The notes: generated by a model from the sequence alone, not told the origin. A stretch of DNA of 64,000 nt from Devosia psychrophila (GCF_000971275.1 NZ_LAPV01000238.1:1-64000), one strand, 5' to 3'. Positions 1-8,683 are shown, counted from the stretch's first letter. A program made the numbers and translations.

Positions 1-130
1 GTTGGGGAGGTAGATGTTTCAGTGGATACCCTCCCCCTTGCGGGGAGGGATCAAAGGAAGGGGACGTTTGGCCCAAATATTGGGACTAAACTCCACCCCC
101 ACCCAGCCTCCCCCGTCGAGGGGGAGGTTC
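1..130. repeat. Intergenic GC-rich hairpin repeat (family A)
   Basis: Non-coding stretch downstream of purK. It contains two C5/G5 hairpins, around 29-50 and 107-128, and between them a dyad of the form GTTTGGCCC...GGGACTAAAC (65-90). The same layout (C-rich hairpin, GGCCC/GGGCC dyad, C-rich hairpin) recurs at 2586-2790 and 22671-22790, so this is a dispersed element and not a gene-specific terminator. Confidence 0.6.
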
Positions 131-158
131 GGCGCGGTGGATGGGGATAGACTTTGTC

Positions 159-1244
159 TTACCGCCGCGTGATGCGGTTGATGTGGCCCATCTTGCGGCC
201 GGGGCGGATTTCGGTTTTGCCGTAGAGGTGGGGCTGGGTGTTGCCGTCGAGCTCGCCGGGCACGATGAGCACTTCGTCGCCGACGAGGTTTTCCATGACG
301 ACGTCGGCCATGCGGGTGGGGTCGCCGAGGGGCCAGCCGAGGACGGCGCGGATGTGTTGTTCGAACTGGTCGGTGAGGCAGACGGCCTCGGTCCAGTGGC
401 CGGAATTGTGCACGCGCGGCGCGATCTCGTTGACCATCAATGACGGGCGATCGCCGGGGATGACGAAGAATTCGACGCCGAGCACGCCGACATAATCGAG
501 CGCCACGACGATGACCTTTGCCAGCATGGCGGCGTGCTTTTCGACGCCGGGAGGGATGTCGGCGGGCACGGTGCTGGTGAACAGGATGTGGTGGCGGTGA
601 ACATTTTCGGCGGCGTCGAAGGCACGCACTTCGCCGGACAGGTTGCGGGCCACGACGACCGAGATTTCCTTGTCAAAGGGCACGAAGGCTTCAAGCACCA
701 ACGGCTTGGGTTCCAGCTCGGCGAATGCCGCAGCGGCATCGGCGCGGTCGCGTAGAACGCGTTGGCCCTTGCCGTCGTAGCCGAGCCGCGTGGTCTTGAG
801 CACGGCGGGCAGGCCCAGCGCGTCGATGGCAGCTTCAAGGCCGGCCAAGGTCTCGACGGTGCGGTGCGGCGCGACGGGGATGTTCTTGGAGGCGAGGAAA
901 CCCTTTTCGGCGAGGCGGTCCTGTGACACCGCCAGCGCGTTGGCGCCGGGGCGCAGCGGCTTGCGGGCGGCGAGGAATTCGGCGGTTGCCGAAGGGACGT
1001 TCTCGAATTCGTAGGTGATGACGTCGACGGCGTCGGCGAAGGCCGCGAGCGCTGCCTCGTCATCATAGGCGGCGACGGTTCTGTGCGGGGTGACCTCGAA
1101 AGCCGGACTGTTGGGATCGGGGCAGAAGATATGGGTCCGCATGCCGAGTTTGCTGGCGGCGAGCGACAGCATGCGGCCGAGCTGGCCACCCCCCAGAATG
1201 CCGATCATGCTGCCGGGCGGCAGCGCAGGGAGGTCTTGCGTCAA
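159..1244 (-). CDS. purK: N5-carboxyaminoimidazole ribonucleotide synthase PurK
   Basis: ATP-grasp enzyme of de novo purine synthesis that carboxylates AIR with ATP and bicarbonate to give N5-CAIR, the substrate of the neighbouring PurE. At 361 aa it has the normal family length. The N-terminal motif IGILGGGQLGRML (residues 14-26) is the glycine-rich loop typical of PurK. The ATP-grasp signatures TTRLGYDGKGQ and VNEIAPRVHNSGHWT near the C-terminus are intact. The chosen start is a TTG three bases after the purE stop codon. It keeps the usual 10-15 residue lead before the glycine loop, but an ATG at 1208 is possible. purE and purK form a two-gene minus-strand operon with purE first. Confidence 0.96.
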   Translation of the reverse strand: MTQDLPALPPGSMIGILGGGQLGRMLSLAASKLGMRTHIFCPDPNSPAFEVTPHRTVAAYDDEAALAAFADAVDVITYEFENVPSATAEFLAARKPLRPGANALAVSQDRLAEKGFLASKNIPVAPHRTVETLAGLEAAIDALGLPAVLKTTRLGYDGKGQRVLRDRADAAAAFAELEPKPLVLEAFVPFDKEISVVVARNLSGEVRAFDAAENVHRHHILFTSTVPADIPPGVEKHAAMLAKVIVVALDYVGVLGVEFFVIPGDRPSLMVNEIAPRVHNSGHWTEAVCLTDQFEQHIRAVLGWPLGDPTRMADVVMENLVGDEVLIVPGELDGNTQPHLYGKTEIRPGRKMGHINRITRR

Positions 1245-1247
1245 GGC

Positions 1248-1742
1248 TTACTCGGTATCTGCGGGGAAAAGCGGGACGGAGGCGGTCTGGCGGGCGCGGT
1301 AGGCATCGAGGCGGTCAGCCAGTTCATCGTCGGACAGCGCGAGGACGGCTGCGGCGATCAGTGCGGCATTGATGGCGCCGGGTTCGCCGATAGCCAGCGT
1401 GCCGACCGGAATGCCCCCGGGCATCTGGACGATGGAGAGGAGACTGTCCTGGCCGTTGAGTGCCTTGGATTTTACCGGCACGCCAAACACCGGGAGGGGG
1501 GTCATCGCGGCAATCATGCCGGGCAGGTGTGCTGCGCCGCCAGCCCCGGCGATGATGACCTTGAAGCCATCGGCGCGGGCATTGGTGGCGAATTCGACTA
1601 GGCGCTCGGGCGTACGATGGGCCGAGACGATACGGGCCTCATACTCCACCTCGAGCACTTCGAGCGTTTCGGCGGCGAGGCGCATGGTCGGCCAATCAGA
1701 CTGGCTACCCATGACGATGGCGACGGGTGGTTTGATCAACAT
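1248..1742 (-). CDS. purE: N5-CAIR mutase PurE
   Basis: Class I PurE, which moves the carboxyl group of N5-CAIR to carbon 4 to form CAIR in cytosolic purine synthesis. At 164 aa it is typical of the small octameric enzyme. The N-terminal [10 protein letters not shown] motif binds the substrate phosphate and ribose. The block SAHRTPERL carries the catalytic histidine loop, and [11 protein letters not shown] is the second conserved loop. It sits directly upstream of purK with a three-base gap, consistent with co-transcription and translational coupling. Confidence 0.96.
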   Translation of the reverse strand: MLIKPPVAIVMGSQSDWPTMRLAAETLEVLEVEYEARIVSAHRTPERLVEFATNARADGFKVIIAGAGGAAHLPGMIAAMTPLPVFGVPVKSKALNGQDSLLSIVQMPGGIPVGTLAIGEPGAINAALIAAAVLALSDDELADRLDAYRARQTASVPLFPADTE

Positions 1743-1960
1743 AGAGCCCCAGACCGATCGCCATTCAACTGATGCTGGCGTGCAAATGCCAGTTTCCTGC
1801 GCTTCCGGTCTTCACGTACCAGAATGTACGTTCCGGTCCGGTTCTCAAAAACCGACATTTTCGGCTCATCCTGAGTTGAAGGGCGACCGGTCTGCATCCT
1901 CAAGCTCCACAAAACGCGGAATTAGCCCAGATTTCGCCACATCTCAAGCCCTCGGAGGCC

Positions 1961-2176
1961 TCAGGCGATGATATCGGGCAGCAAAATATTCTCGAGCTGG
2001 ACGATGCGGTCCTTGAGCCCCAGCTTCCGTTTCTTGAGACGCTGCAGCAGCATGGGATCGGCGACCTTGCTCTCGGTCAGAGTATCGATGGCAGCGTTGA
2101 GATCGCTGTGTTCCTGGCGTTTTGTTGCCAGTTCGAGCCCGAGAGCGGCTTCGTGTTCCCTGTTGAGCGAAAGCAT
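1961..2176 (-). CDS. YdcH-like (DUF465) small coiled-coil protein
   Basis: A 71-residue protein beginning MLSLNREHEAAL, made mostly of charged heptad-like helices (HEAALGLELATKRQEHSDL, then a basic LKKRKLGLKDRIVQLE segment). This fits the DUF465/YdcH family, short cytosolic coiled-coil proteins of unknown function that are very common in Alphaproteobacteria. The ATG at 2176 is preferred over a TTG at 2203 because family members begin a few residues before the REHxxL motif. A second, divergently transcribed family member starts at 2332, so the 155-bp gap between them should hold both promoters. Confidence 0.75.
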   Translation of the reverse strand: MLSLNREHEAALGLELATKRQEHSDLNAAIDTLTESKVADPMLLQRLKKRKLGLKDRIVQLENILLPDIIA

Positions 2177-2331
2177 AGAATCTGACCTAACCTCACGCCT
2201 CAACCGTCAGCTTTGATTAACCGATCACGCGGACTTTTGCACCAGATTTCCAGTGGTGGGCAAAAGGCGGTCGACATCACGTGAATTATTTGTGACGATG
2301 GATTCGTCCACATAGGCTTCAAGGAGTTGTT

Positions 2332-2505
2332 ATGACGACTGAAGGGCATATCGCGGCGCTCGAACGGCGCCACCAGGAGTTGGACCGCAAGATCCAGACC
2401 GAAATGCAAAGCACTCGGTTCGATAATCTTACGGTCGCTGCACTCAAGCGGAAAAAACTCGAAGTGAAGGACGAAATCTACCGGTTCAACGCAACCACCC
2501 AGTAA
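2332..2505 (+). CDS. Second YdcH-like (DUF465) small protein
   Basis: A 57-residue open frame starting MTTEGHIAALERRHQELDRK and ending RFNATTQ, with a clear AAGGAG ribosome binding site six bases before the ATG. Sequence and length fit the DUF465/YdcH family: the central LTVAALKRKKLEVKDEIYRF matches the basic second helix of that family. It is divergent from the other DUF465 gene at 1961-2176, so this is a head-to-head pair of paralogues. A strong intrinsic terminator follows at 2531, which supports it as a real monocistronic gene. Function is unknown. Confidence 0.85.
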   Translation: MTTEGHIAALERRHQELDRKIQTEMQSTRFDNLTVAALKRKKLEVKDEIYRFNATTQ

Positions 2506-2530
2506 GCGGCGTAGTACTCCAAGCGGAGTG

Positions 2531-2563
2531 AAGGGTCACAGCAAGCGCTGCGGCCCTTTTTTG
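2531..2563 (+). terminator. Intrinsic terminator of the small DUF465 gene
   Basis: AAGGGTC pairs with GGCCCTT (one G-T wobble) around a loop containing a further AGC/GCT pairing, followed by a run of six T. It lies 26 bases after the stop codon at 2505. Confidence 0.85.
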
Positions 2564-2585
2564 TTGTCTTGGGCGCTAATGCTAC

Positions 2586-2790
2586 CCATCCACCGGGCTG
2601 TACCTCCCCCTTGACGGGGGAGGCTAGGAGGGGCGTTCGTTTAGCCCTAATATTGGGGCTAGCCGCCGCCCCCCTCCCTGACCAGCCACTCTAGCGTAGC
2701 TCTCGCGGCCTTGTTCGCTCAAATCGCTCCACCAGAGCGGTTTGCCCCTTCGGGTCGCTCTCAAGCCCCCAAGGGGGAGGGTGTCGACTG
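2586..2790. repeat. Dispersed intergenic repeat (family A, with an inserted family C dyad)
   Basis: Begins with CATCCACCGGG, then a C-rich/G-rich hairpin, CTAGGAGGGG, a GCCC/GGGC dyad and CCCCCTCCCTGACC, and ends GGGGGAGGGTGTCGACTG. The same order of blocks is seen at 22671-22790, so the two are copies of one element. This copy is longer because it holds an extra dyad (CAAATCGCTCC/AGAGCGGTTTG, 2720-2744) that also occurs on its own at 11412-11436. Confidence 0.7.
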
Positions 2791-2801
2791 CAATATTGAC
2801 G

Positions 2802-3566
2802 CTATCCAAAGAACAGTCCGCTCGAGCCTTTGTAGATCAGGTAGAGCGACAGGATGAAAACCAGCCAATAGGCGATGTGGTAGAACCATTTCATCGAGAT
2901 GCGGCGGACGAGGAAAATGCCGCCGAGCACGCCGACGATGCCGACCGGGATCAGCGATGCCGAGAGTTGCAGATTGTGGACGTTGAGCTGGCCCAGGAAG
3001 AAATAGGGCACCAGCTTGGCGGTGTTGACGATGGCAAAGAACACCGCCGTGGTGCCGGCATAGACAGCGGGCGGCAGGCGTTGCGGCAGGACGTAAATCT
3101 GGAATGGCGGGCCGCCGGTATGGCTGATGAAGCTGGTGAAGCCGGCAAAGCCACCCCAGAATGTGCCCCAGAGTTTGGACGGTGGCAGGCCTTCGAGCTT
3201 CTTGCGCAGGGGCAGGATGGCGTCGAGGATGAACAGCAGCGTCACCACGCCGACAAACAGCAGCACGGCATCGTCGGACACGAAGGCCCAGAGCACCCAT
3301 CCGATGATTGTGCCGACGGCGGCGCCCGGCAGCATGATCCGCAGAATGCGCCAGTCGACTTCCTTGCGGTAGGTCCAGACGGCGAAGGCATCCATGGCCA
3401 GGAGCACTGGCAACATCATGCCGGCGGCGTCGCGGGCGGGCATGACGAGACTGAGCAGCGGCACGCCGACCATGCCCAGACTACCCAGCAGGCCGGCCTT
3501 GGACAGGCCGACGATGAGCACCGCGATCACGGCGATGGTGACGAAATAGGGATCGAAAATGGGCAT
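2802..3566 (-). CDS. TauE/SafE-family sulfite/anion exporter-like permease
   Basis: A 254-aa inner-membrane protein with about eight hydrophobic segments. It starts MPIFDPYFVTIAVIAVLIVGLSKAG; the GLSKAG turn after helix 1 and the repeated GFTSFISHTGGPP turn in the middle are the paired motifs of the TauE/SafE (DUF81) family. Family members export sulfite, sulfoacetate or other organosulfur anions, but the substrate here cannot be told from sequence. It stands alone between two intergenic repeat elements with no sulfur-metabolism gene nearby. The ATG at 3566 is the only start that leaves the first helix whole. Confidence 0.85.
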   Translation of the reverse strand: MPIFDPYFVTIAVIAVLIVGLSKAGLLGSLGMVGVPLLSLVMPARDAAGMMLPVLLAMDAFAVWTYRKEVDWRILRIMLPGAAVGTIIGWVLWAFVSDDAVLLFVGVVTLLFILDAILPLRKKLEGLPPSKLWGTFWGGFAGFTSFISHTGGPPFQIYVLPQRLPPAVYAGTTAVFFAIVNTAKLVPYFFLGQLNVHNLQLSASLIPVGIVGVLGGIFLVRRISMKWFYHIAYWLVFILSLYLIYKGSSGLFFG

Positions 3567-3596
3567 GGGTGGTTCAGGTGGCGGGAGCTTTTAACG

Positions 3597-3758
3597 GACC
3601 TCATCCTGAGCCTTTCGAAGGACAAGGTCGTGACACGGGCTGCGTGCCCGCCCCCGAAGCCTGACCGCAAAGCGGATCAATTCTTGCCTAAAATCGATCC
3701 AGTGGATCGATTTTGCGGTAACGGCCGGTTCGAACTTCGACAAGCTCACCATGAGGTC
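3597..3758. repeat. Composite inverted repeat element (family B)
   Basis: A 162-bp element bounded by inverted arms. The left arm reads GACCTCATCCTGAGC...TCGAAGGAC, and the right arm is a diverged reverse complement (CGAACTTCGACAAGCTCACC then ATGAGGTC, 3731-3758). A further dyad lies inside (AAAATCGATCC / GGATCGATTTT, 3690-3714). A single palindromic unit of the same family is at 11216-11248. It does not encode protein. Confidence 0.7.
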
Positions 3759-3769
3759 TAACGGGAGAA

Positions 3770-5617
3770 CTACTCGGTACGCTTTGGCGCGGACTTGTCA
3801 ACTGGAATGGCAGATGGCGTGTCGCTGCTCATGGCGTGGTCTAGCAGGCTGATGGAACTGCGCACCATGCCGAGATAGGCTTCCTCGTCGTGGCGAACGG
3901 CAAAGCTGTTTTCGAGCAGTTCGTTGTCGTGCCGCTCGAAGGCTTGGGCCATGTGCATGGCGTCAATGGGCGCAATGCCGAGCTCGGTGAGCACCTTGGC
4001 GCCGAGGTTTACCGCCGAGAGGAAGGTTTCGCGCTCGAAAATCTCGACGCCCATCGCCATCAGCTCGTGCGCATGGCCGCGGTCGATGGCGCGCGAGGCG
4101 ATCGGCACATCGGGGAAGTGTTTTCGAACGGTACGGGCGACGTCCAGAATACGGGTGGCTCCACCGACGGCGATGACCACCAGGTCGGCGCGTTCGACGC
4201 CCGCCGCATGGAGCAGGCCGAGGCGCGATGCATCGCCGTAGAACACCTTCACGCCAAACTTGCGCACGAGGTCGATCTGGGCCGGATCGTCATCGATCAG
4301 CGTCATCTCGAAGCCCTGGGCGCGCAGCATGCGGGTGATGATCTGCCCGAAGCGGCCATAGCCGAGCACGACGATATTGCGCTGCTCGTCGATTGGGTCG
4401 TGCGAGCGCTTCTGCTTGCGGGCATCAAGACGTGGCGCTACCAGCCGGTCGAAGGCCAGTAGCAATAGTGGCGTCGTCGCCATCGACAGCGCCACCGCAA
4501 CGGCCAGCATAGCGTGATCCGCGCTGCTCATGGCCCCGGCGTCGTGGGCGAACTGGAAAATGACGAAGGCAAACTCGCCCGCCTGGCTGAGCAGGATGGC
4601 GATCAGGAGGCGGTCGGCCAGATGCATGCGGAACATGCTGGTGAGGGCGAATAGCACCGCGATCTTGATGCCGACGAAGCCGAGCACCAGGGTCGCCAGC
4701 TGCAACGGTTCGGACCACAGCACGTCGAAGGCGATGGACATGCCGACGGAGATAAAAAACAGCCCGAGCAGCAGCCCCTTGAAGGGTTCGAGGTTGCTTT
4801 CGAGCTCGTGCCGGTACTCGCTGTCGGCGAGTAGTACGCCACCAATGAAGGCGCCCAGTGCGGGCGAGAACCCCTGTGCCTGGGCCAGGAGGGCTGCGCC
4901 GAACACCATGGCGAGGCCCAGTGCGGTGAAGGCTTCGCGGACGCCGGTGCGGGCGATGTAACCCAGCAGCGGACGCACCAGGTAGCGACCGGCGAGGATG
5001 GCGACAATGAACGCACCGATCAGGATCAGCGGGGTGATCCAGTCGCGCGGATTGGCGATGGCTTCGACCGCCTCGGTCACATCGACATCAAGTGCGCCGG
5101 AGGAAATAGCGAGCAGCGGCACGGCGGCGAGAATGGGAATGACCGAAACGTCCTGCACCAGCAGAACGGCGAGGCTCGCACGACCAGCGTCGGTCCGGGT
5201 GATATCGCGTTGCTGAGCCGATTGCATGGCAATGGCGGTGGACGACATCGAAAGGGCGAGGCCGATGATGACGGAAATGCCGGGCGCAAAACCGGAAACC
5301 AGCAGGACAAAAGCGATGATGCCTGAGCTGAGCACCATCTGGGTAACGCCCAAGCCGAGTACTTTGTGGCGCATGCGCCAGAGTTCGGAGGGCTGCAGGT
5401 CGAGCCCGATCAGGAACAGCATCATGACGATGCCGAAATCAGCGATCTGGTGGATCAGTTCTGTATCGGAGACCAAGCCCAGGCCGAAGGGGCCAATCAG
5501 GATGCCCGCGGCCAGATAGCCGAGAACGGTGCCCAGGCCAGCGGCTTTGGCAAGCGGCACCAGCGCGACGCTGGCTGCCAGCAGAACGAAAATGGCCAGC
5601 AGGATGTTGTTTTCCAA
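3770..5617 (-). CDS. KefB/KefC-type monovalent cation:proton antiporter (CPA2) with TrkA-N domain
   Basis: A 615-aa inner-membrane antiporter. Residues about 5-395 form 12-13 hydrophobic helices of the Na+/H+ exchanger fold, with LFLIGLDLQPSELW and the GAFIGGVLLADSEYRHE motif of Kef/YbaL proteins. After a cytosolic linker the TrkA-N nucleotide-binding domain begins at NIVVLGYGRFGQ (about 412) and continues with DDDPAQIDLVRKFGVKVFYGD. Family members move K+ or Na+ against H+ and are gated by NAD(H) or glutathione ligands. No KefF/KefG ancillary gene is adjacent, so glutathione control cannot be inferred. The start is TTG, supported by AGGAG six bases upstream. YbaL-like is the best subfamily guess. 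Confidence 0.9.
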   Translation of the reverse strand: MENNILLAIFVLLAASVALVPLAKAAGLGTVLGYLAAGILIGPFGLGLVSDTELIHQIADFGIVMMLFLIGLDLQPSELWRMRHKVLGLGVTQMVLSSGIIAFVLLVSGFAPGISVIIGLALSMSSTAIAMQSAQQRDITRTDAGRASLAVLLVQDVSVIPILAAVPLLAISSGALDVDVTEAVEAIANPRDWITPLILIGAFIVAILAGRYLVRPLLGYIARTGVREAFTALGLAMVFGAALLAQAQGFSPALGAFIGGVLLADSEYRHELESNLEPFKGLLLGLFFISVGMSIAFDVLWSEPLQLATLVLGFVGIKIAVLFALTSMFRMHLADRLLIAILLSQAGEFAFVIFQFAHDAGAMSSADHAMLAVAVALSMATTPLLLLAFDRLVAPRLDARKQKRSHDPIDEQRNIVVLGYGRFGQIITRMLRAQGFEMTLIDDDPAQIDLVRKFGVKVFYGDASRLGLLHAAGVERADLVVIAVGGATRILDVARTVRKHFPDVPIASRAIDRGHAHELMAMGVEIFERETFLSAVNLGAKVLTELGIAPIDAMHMAQAFERHDNELLENSFAVRHDEEAYLGMVRSSISLLDHAMSSDTPSAIPVDKSAPKRTE

Positions 5618-5641
5618 CGAACGCTCCTGCCGGCCAAAGCC

Positions 5642-6370
5642 CTAGTTGTCGCTATCGTTCTTGGGCGACTTGAGCTTGGCAAACACCGAGTCAGCGTTGA
5701 AGTCATCCTGCGCATGCTCAGGACGATGATCGTTGGCGGCAAACTCGTTGTCTTCGCCTTGGACGTGGCCGCGCGAGCCGGAACGGGCCAGCGCTTCCTC
5801 GGCGGTCATCAGCATTGTGCCTTCTTCGGCCTCATCCGGACCAGTTGAGCCCTTGGAAGCGCGCTTCACTTCCATATCGAGGTCAATCTGGCTGCAGAGG
5901 CCCAGCGTCACCGGGTCCATCGCGGCCAGGTTGGCAGCGTTCCAGTGGGTCGATTCACGCACCGAATCGATGGTCGACTTGGTGGTGCCGACGAGACGCA
6001 TGATCTGGGCGTCCTTGAGTTCGGGATGGTTGCGAACCAGCCACTTGATGGCGTTGGGACGCTCGTTGCGGCGCGAAATCGGGGTGTAGCGCGGACCCTT
6101 GCGCTTGCTGGCGGGCACGTGGACCTTGGGATCGCTCAGCTTCAGGCGATAGCTTGGATCGGCCTCGGCCTTTTCGATCTCTTCCTTGGTCAGCTGACCG
6201 TTCTGGATCGGGCTGGCACCCATGATGCCGCCAGCGACGTCGCCATCGGCAATACCCTGAACCTCAAGCGGATGCAGCGTGCAGAAGGCAGCGATCTGCT
6301 CGAACGACAGCGCAGTGTTGTCGACAAGCCAGACGGCGGTTGCCTTGGGCATCAACAAGGGCTGGCTCAT
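5642..6370 (-). CDS. trcR: Cell-cycle transcriptional regulator TrcR (DUF1013)
   Basis: A 242-aa cytosolic protein starting MSQPLLMPKATAVWLVDNTALSF at an ATG with GGAG nine bases upstream. The first 170 residues match the DUF1013/TrcR family, found almost only in Alphaproteobacteria: LSFEQIAAFCTLHPLEVQGI, then RRNERPNAIKWLVRNHPELKD, then a helix-turn-helix-like segment IMRLVGTTKSTIDSVRE. The C-terminal 60 residues are acidic and low in complexity. TrcR has been linked to cell-cycle transcription in Caulobacter and Sinorhizobium; that role is taken from the family. It lies 24 bases upstream of the antiporter gene on the same strand. Confidence 0.88.
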   Translation of the reverse strand: MSQPLLMPKATAVWLVDNTALSFEQIAAFCTLHPLEVQGIADGDVAGGIMGASPIQNGQLTKEEIEKAEADPSYRLKLSDPKVHVPASKRKGPRYTPISRRNERPNAIKWLVRNHPELKDAQIMRLVGTTKSTIDSVRESTHWNAANLAAMDPVTLGLCSQIDLDMEVKRASKGSTGPDEAEEGTMLMTAEEALARSGSRGHVQGEDNEFAANDHRPEHAQDDFNADSVFAKLKSPKNDSDN

Positions 6371-6527
6371 GATAAATCTCTCCTGCAGGCGCGGCCGGCT
6401 TTCTGCCGAACCGCTCCGCCTCTTTGCTTCATGCTGAGGGGGAACTGACCGCAATATATGGGTTTGGAGGCTGATCCGCAATGACAATGTGGGTCACACT
6501 CACCGCAAACGCGGAGATGTGAGCCGG

Positions 6528-7541
6528 TCAGGCTTCCGAGCCGAAGGCCGTCAGCAGCACGATCTTGCCCAAATGGCCCCGCGCTTCCATGGCGCGATGG
6601 GCATCGGCCCCCTGGGCGAGGGAAAAGGTGGTGACTCTCGGCTTGATGAAGCCGGGCTTGGATAATGCCGGCAGCAGGTCGGTGCGGATGCGGGTGGCGA
6701 TAGAGGCCTTGGTCTGAGGGCTCTGCGGGCGGAGGGTCGAACCGGACAGCGTCAATTGCTTGGCCATGATGGTGCGCAGCGAGATATTGGCGCTCGTGCC
6801 ATCGAGGGTGGAGACCTGAACGATATGGCCGCCGCGGGCGCTGGCTGCGATGTTCTTTTCGGTCATGGCGCCACCGATGATGTCCATGACGCGGTCCACG
6901 CCCTTGCCGTCGGTCAGCTCAAGCGCGCGGGCCGCGACGTCCTCCTTTGTGTGATCGATACAGGCAAAGGCGCCGAGGCTTGCGGCATAGTCTGCCTTGG
7001 CGGCTGAGGAGACCACTGCGATGGAGCGGGCGCCAAGAACGCCCGCGATCTGGATCGCCGCGCCGCCAATGCCGCCGGATGCGCCATGCACCAGCACGGT
7101 CATGCCCGCTTCGAGCCCAGCGCGCATGACCAGGGTTTGGGTAATGGTGAACCAGGTCTCGGGCAGGGCGGCGGCTTCGGTCAGTGACCAGCCGTCCGGC
7201 ACGGGGAGCACCTGACCGGCCGCGATCGCCACGTATTCGCCATAGCCGCCGCCATTGGCCAGCGCCATGACGCGGTCGCCGACGTGCCATTGCGTTACGC
7301 CCGAACCGACAGCGGCGATTTCGCCGGCAACTTCCAGGCCGGGCAGGGGGGAGGCGCCGGCTGGCGGGTCGTAATGACCGCGGCGCTGTGCCAGATCGGG
7401 CCCGTTGACGCCGGCGGCAGCGACGCGGATCAACACCTCGCCTGGTGCGAGGACCGGCATTGGCCAGCTTTGCAGTTCAAGCCCTTCCGGACCACCGGGA
7501 CGGGCTATGGCAACGACGTTCATCTGCGTGGGGAAAGTCAT
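6528..7541 (-). CDS. NAD(P)H:quinone oxidoreductase-like zinc-free alcohol dehydrogenase family protein
   Basis: A 337-aa medium-chain dehydrogenase/reductase of the quinone oxidoreductase (QOR/PIG3) branch. The N-terminal GroES-like domain has GVNGPDLAQRRGHYDPP in place of the zinc-binding cysteines of true alcohol dehydrogenases. The Rossmann domain has VLVHGASGGIGGAAIQIA (around 144-161), typical of NADPH-dependent QORs. It probably reduces quinones or reactive enals in the cytosol. No start has a strong ribosome binding site: a GTG at 7565 and ATGs at 7541 and 7523 are in frame, and 7541 is chosen by family length. It is divergent from the DUF1192 gene. Confidence 0.85.
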   Translation of the reverse strand: MTFPTQMNVVAIARPGGPEGLELQSWPMPVLAPGEVLIRVAAAGVNGPDLAQRRGHYDPPAGASPLPGLEVAGEIAAVGSGVTQWHVGDRVMALANGGGYGEYVAIAAGQVLPVPDGWSLTEAAALPETWFTITQTLVMRAGLEAGMTVLVHGASGGIGGAAIQIAGVLGARSIAVVSSAAKADYAASLGAFACIDHTKEDVAARALELTDGKGVDRVMDIIGGAMTEKNIAASARGGHIVQVSTLDGTSANISLRTIMAKQLTLSGSTLRPQSPQTKASIATRIRTDLLPALSKPGFIKPRVTTFSLAQGADAHRAMEARGHLGKIVLLTAFGSEA

Positions 7542-7623
7542 GGCCACATGCTGGCCGATGCGCACTTGCTCTGCAAGCCCATGGGGCTAGACTGCTCGCT
7601 CCAGCTGGCAAAGGAGGCTCTTG

Positions 7624-7806
7624 ATGTTTGACGAGGAAATCAAAGAGCCCAGGGGCCATGAGACCGGCATGCCCATCGACGCCATGTCGGTGGAGGAATT
7701 GACGCATCGTATTGGCCTGCTTGAGGGGGAAATCATCCGCCTCAAGACTGCGATCAAAGCGCGCAATGCCACGCGCAAGGCCGCCGAGTCGGCGTTCAAG
7801 CTTTAG
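7624..7806 (+). CDS. DUF1192 family small protein
   Basis: A 60-residue protein starting MFDEEIKEPRGHETG, with AGGAGG six bases before the ATG. The core MSVEELTHRIGLLEGEIIRLKTAI is the DUF1192 signature, a predicted amphipathic coiled coil. The family is confined to Alphaproteobacteria and commonly lies close to DUF1465/RcdA and rpmE, as here. Its function is unknown. It is divergent from the quinone oxidoreductase gene, and its ribosome binding site lies inside the 82-bp intergenic space. Confidence 0.88.
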   Translation: MFDEEIKEPRGHETGMPIDAMSVEELTHRIGLLEGEIIRLKTAIKARNATRKAAESAFKL

Positions 7807-8147
7807 CGCCATCGCGCGCGCGGGGCTTGGGTCGCGTGCCGACAGACACAGTCAACAGATCGAGAACCAGCAAGGTTAAAAATTCGACTCCTGTTAACGT
7901 GCAATTAATCTTTGCGCGGTAGTCTTTGATTATTCAGTTGTTCTGAATTTTTCGAAGTGGTTTCTCCCTCTGTTTGACGCCTCCCTGTTGACTTCGAGAG
8001 CGGTTCTTTACCGCTCTTTTTTTTCTTCAGGCGTTTGCATTGCCTTCGTATGGCCCTGATCTTAAAGCTCTTTCAGATAGCTTGAGAGCCGGGGATGACG
8101 GCTCGCCGGTTTGTGCCTAGGATTGGCGCGGCAAGAGGAGGGACCGC
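7807..8147 (+). other. Long intergenic region with mid-point terminator; candidate small RNA
   Basis: 341 bases without a credible protein. The first 190 bases are unusually AT-rich for this genome (for example around 7870-7950). They end in a strong intrinsic terminator at 7997-8024, well separated from the DUF1192 stop codon. This arrangement could be a long 3' untranslated region or an independent small RNA read on the plus strand. The last 120 bases should contain the promoter of the RcdA-like gene. I could not identify a known RNA family by eye. Confidence 0.35.
7997..8024 (+). terminator. Strong intrinsic terminator
   Basis: Perfect stem AGAGCGG / CCGCTCT around loop TTCTTTA, followed by a run of eight T. 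It ends whatever transcript covers the AT-rich intergenic stretch after the DUF1192 gene. Confidence 0.88.
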
Positions 8148-8663
8148 TTGAGCGACTTGAACGAGACAGCACCGGCTATCGCACTCGGTCCCCGTATCGT
8201 GGCCGCCGGTGGTTTTGACATGCTTTATCGCGAAGGCATGGGGCTGATCGAAGACGTTGCCACATATCTCGACGGCGACGGGCGCGGTGACAGCCGGATC
8301 CTCAGCCGGGAAGCATCCTTCCTCTACGCCACGGAATCGATGCGCTTGACGACGCGGCTGATGCAGCTGGCCTCATGGCTGCTGCTGCAGCGTGCGGTCA
8401 ATGAAGGCGAAATCACCAAGGAAAATGCCCGCTCCGAAAAGGAGAAGGTGAAATTCTCGGCGACGCCGTCGGAACGGGGCGGGCCTGGCTTTGACCAGCT
8501 TCCCCATGCCCTGCGCGACTATGTCGACAAGGGTGACCGCCTGTTTGACCGGGTGATGCAGTTCGATACGCTCGAACGCGGCAAGATGCCGGAGCTTGAT
8601 CCGGGGACCGCTAATGGCATTGCGGATCAGTTGGCGCGGCTGAAGGCGGCGTTTGGGCGGTAG
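8148..8663 (+). CDS. rcdA: DUF1465 / RcdA-like protein (regulator of CtrA degradation)
   Basis: A 171-aa cytosolic protein starting at TTG with AGGAGG six bases upstream. The central block SREASFLYATESMRLTTRLMQLASWLLLQRAVNEGE and the conserved FDQLPHALRDYVDKGDRLFDRV identify the DUF1465 family. Caulobacter RcdA belongs to this family and helps deliver CtrA and other substrates to the ClpXP protease at the cell pole. The acidic, flexible C-terminus is also typical. The role is transferred from the family and is not shown here. With trcR nearby, two alphaproteobacterial cell-cycle regulators lie within 3 kb. Confidence 0.82.
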   Translation: MSDLNETAPAIALGPRIVAAGGFDMLYREGMGLIEDVATYLDGDGRGDSRILSREASFLYATESMRLTTRLMQLASWLLLQRAVNEGEITKENARSEKEKVKFSATPSERGGPGFDQLPHALRDYVDKGDRLFDRVMQFDTLERGKMPELDPGTANGIADQLARLKAAFGR

Positions 8664-8683
8664 TTTCTAGACAGCAAGAAAGA

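Noticed and set aside
1743..1960. Region between purE and the DUF465 gene examined for tRNA or a purine riboswitch
   Set aside because: No cloverleaf or purine aptamer core could be traced; only a short CGTAC/GTACG dyad near 1816-1831 was seen.
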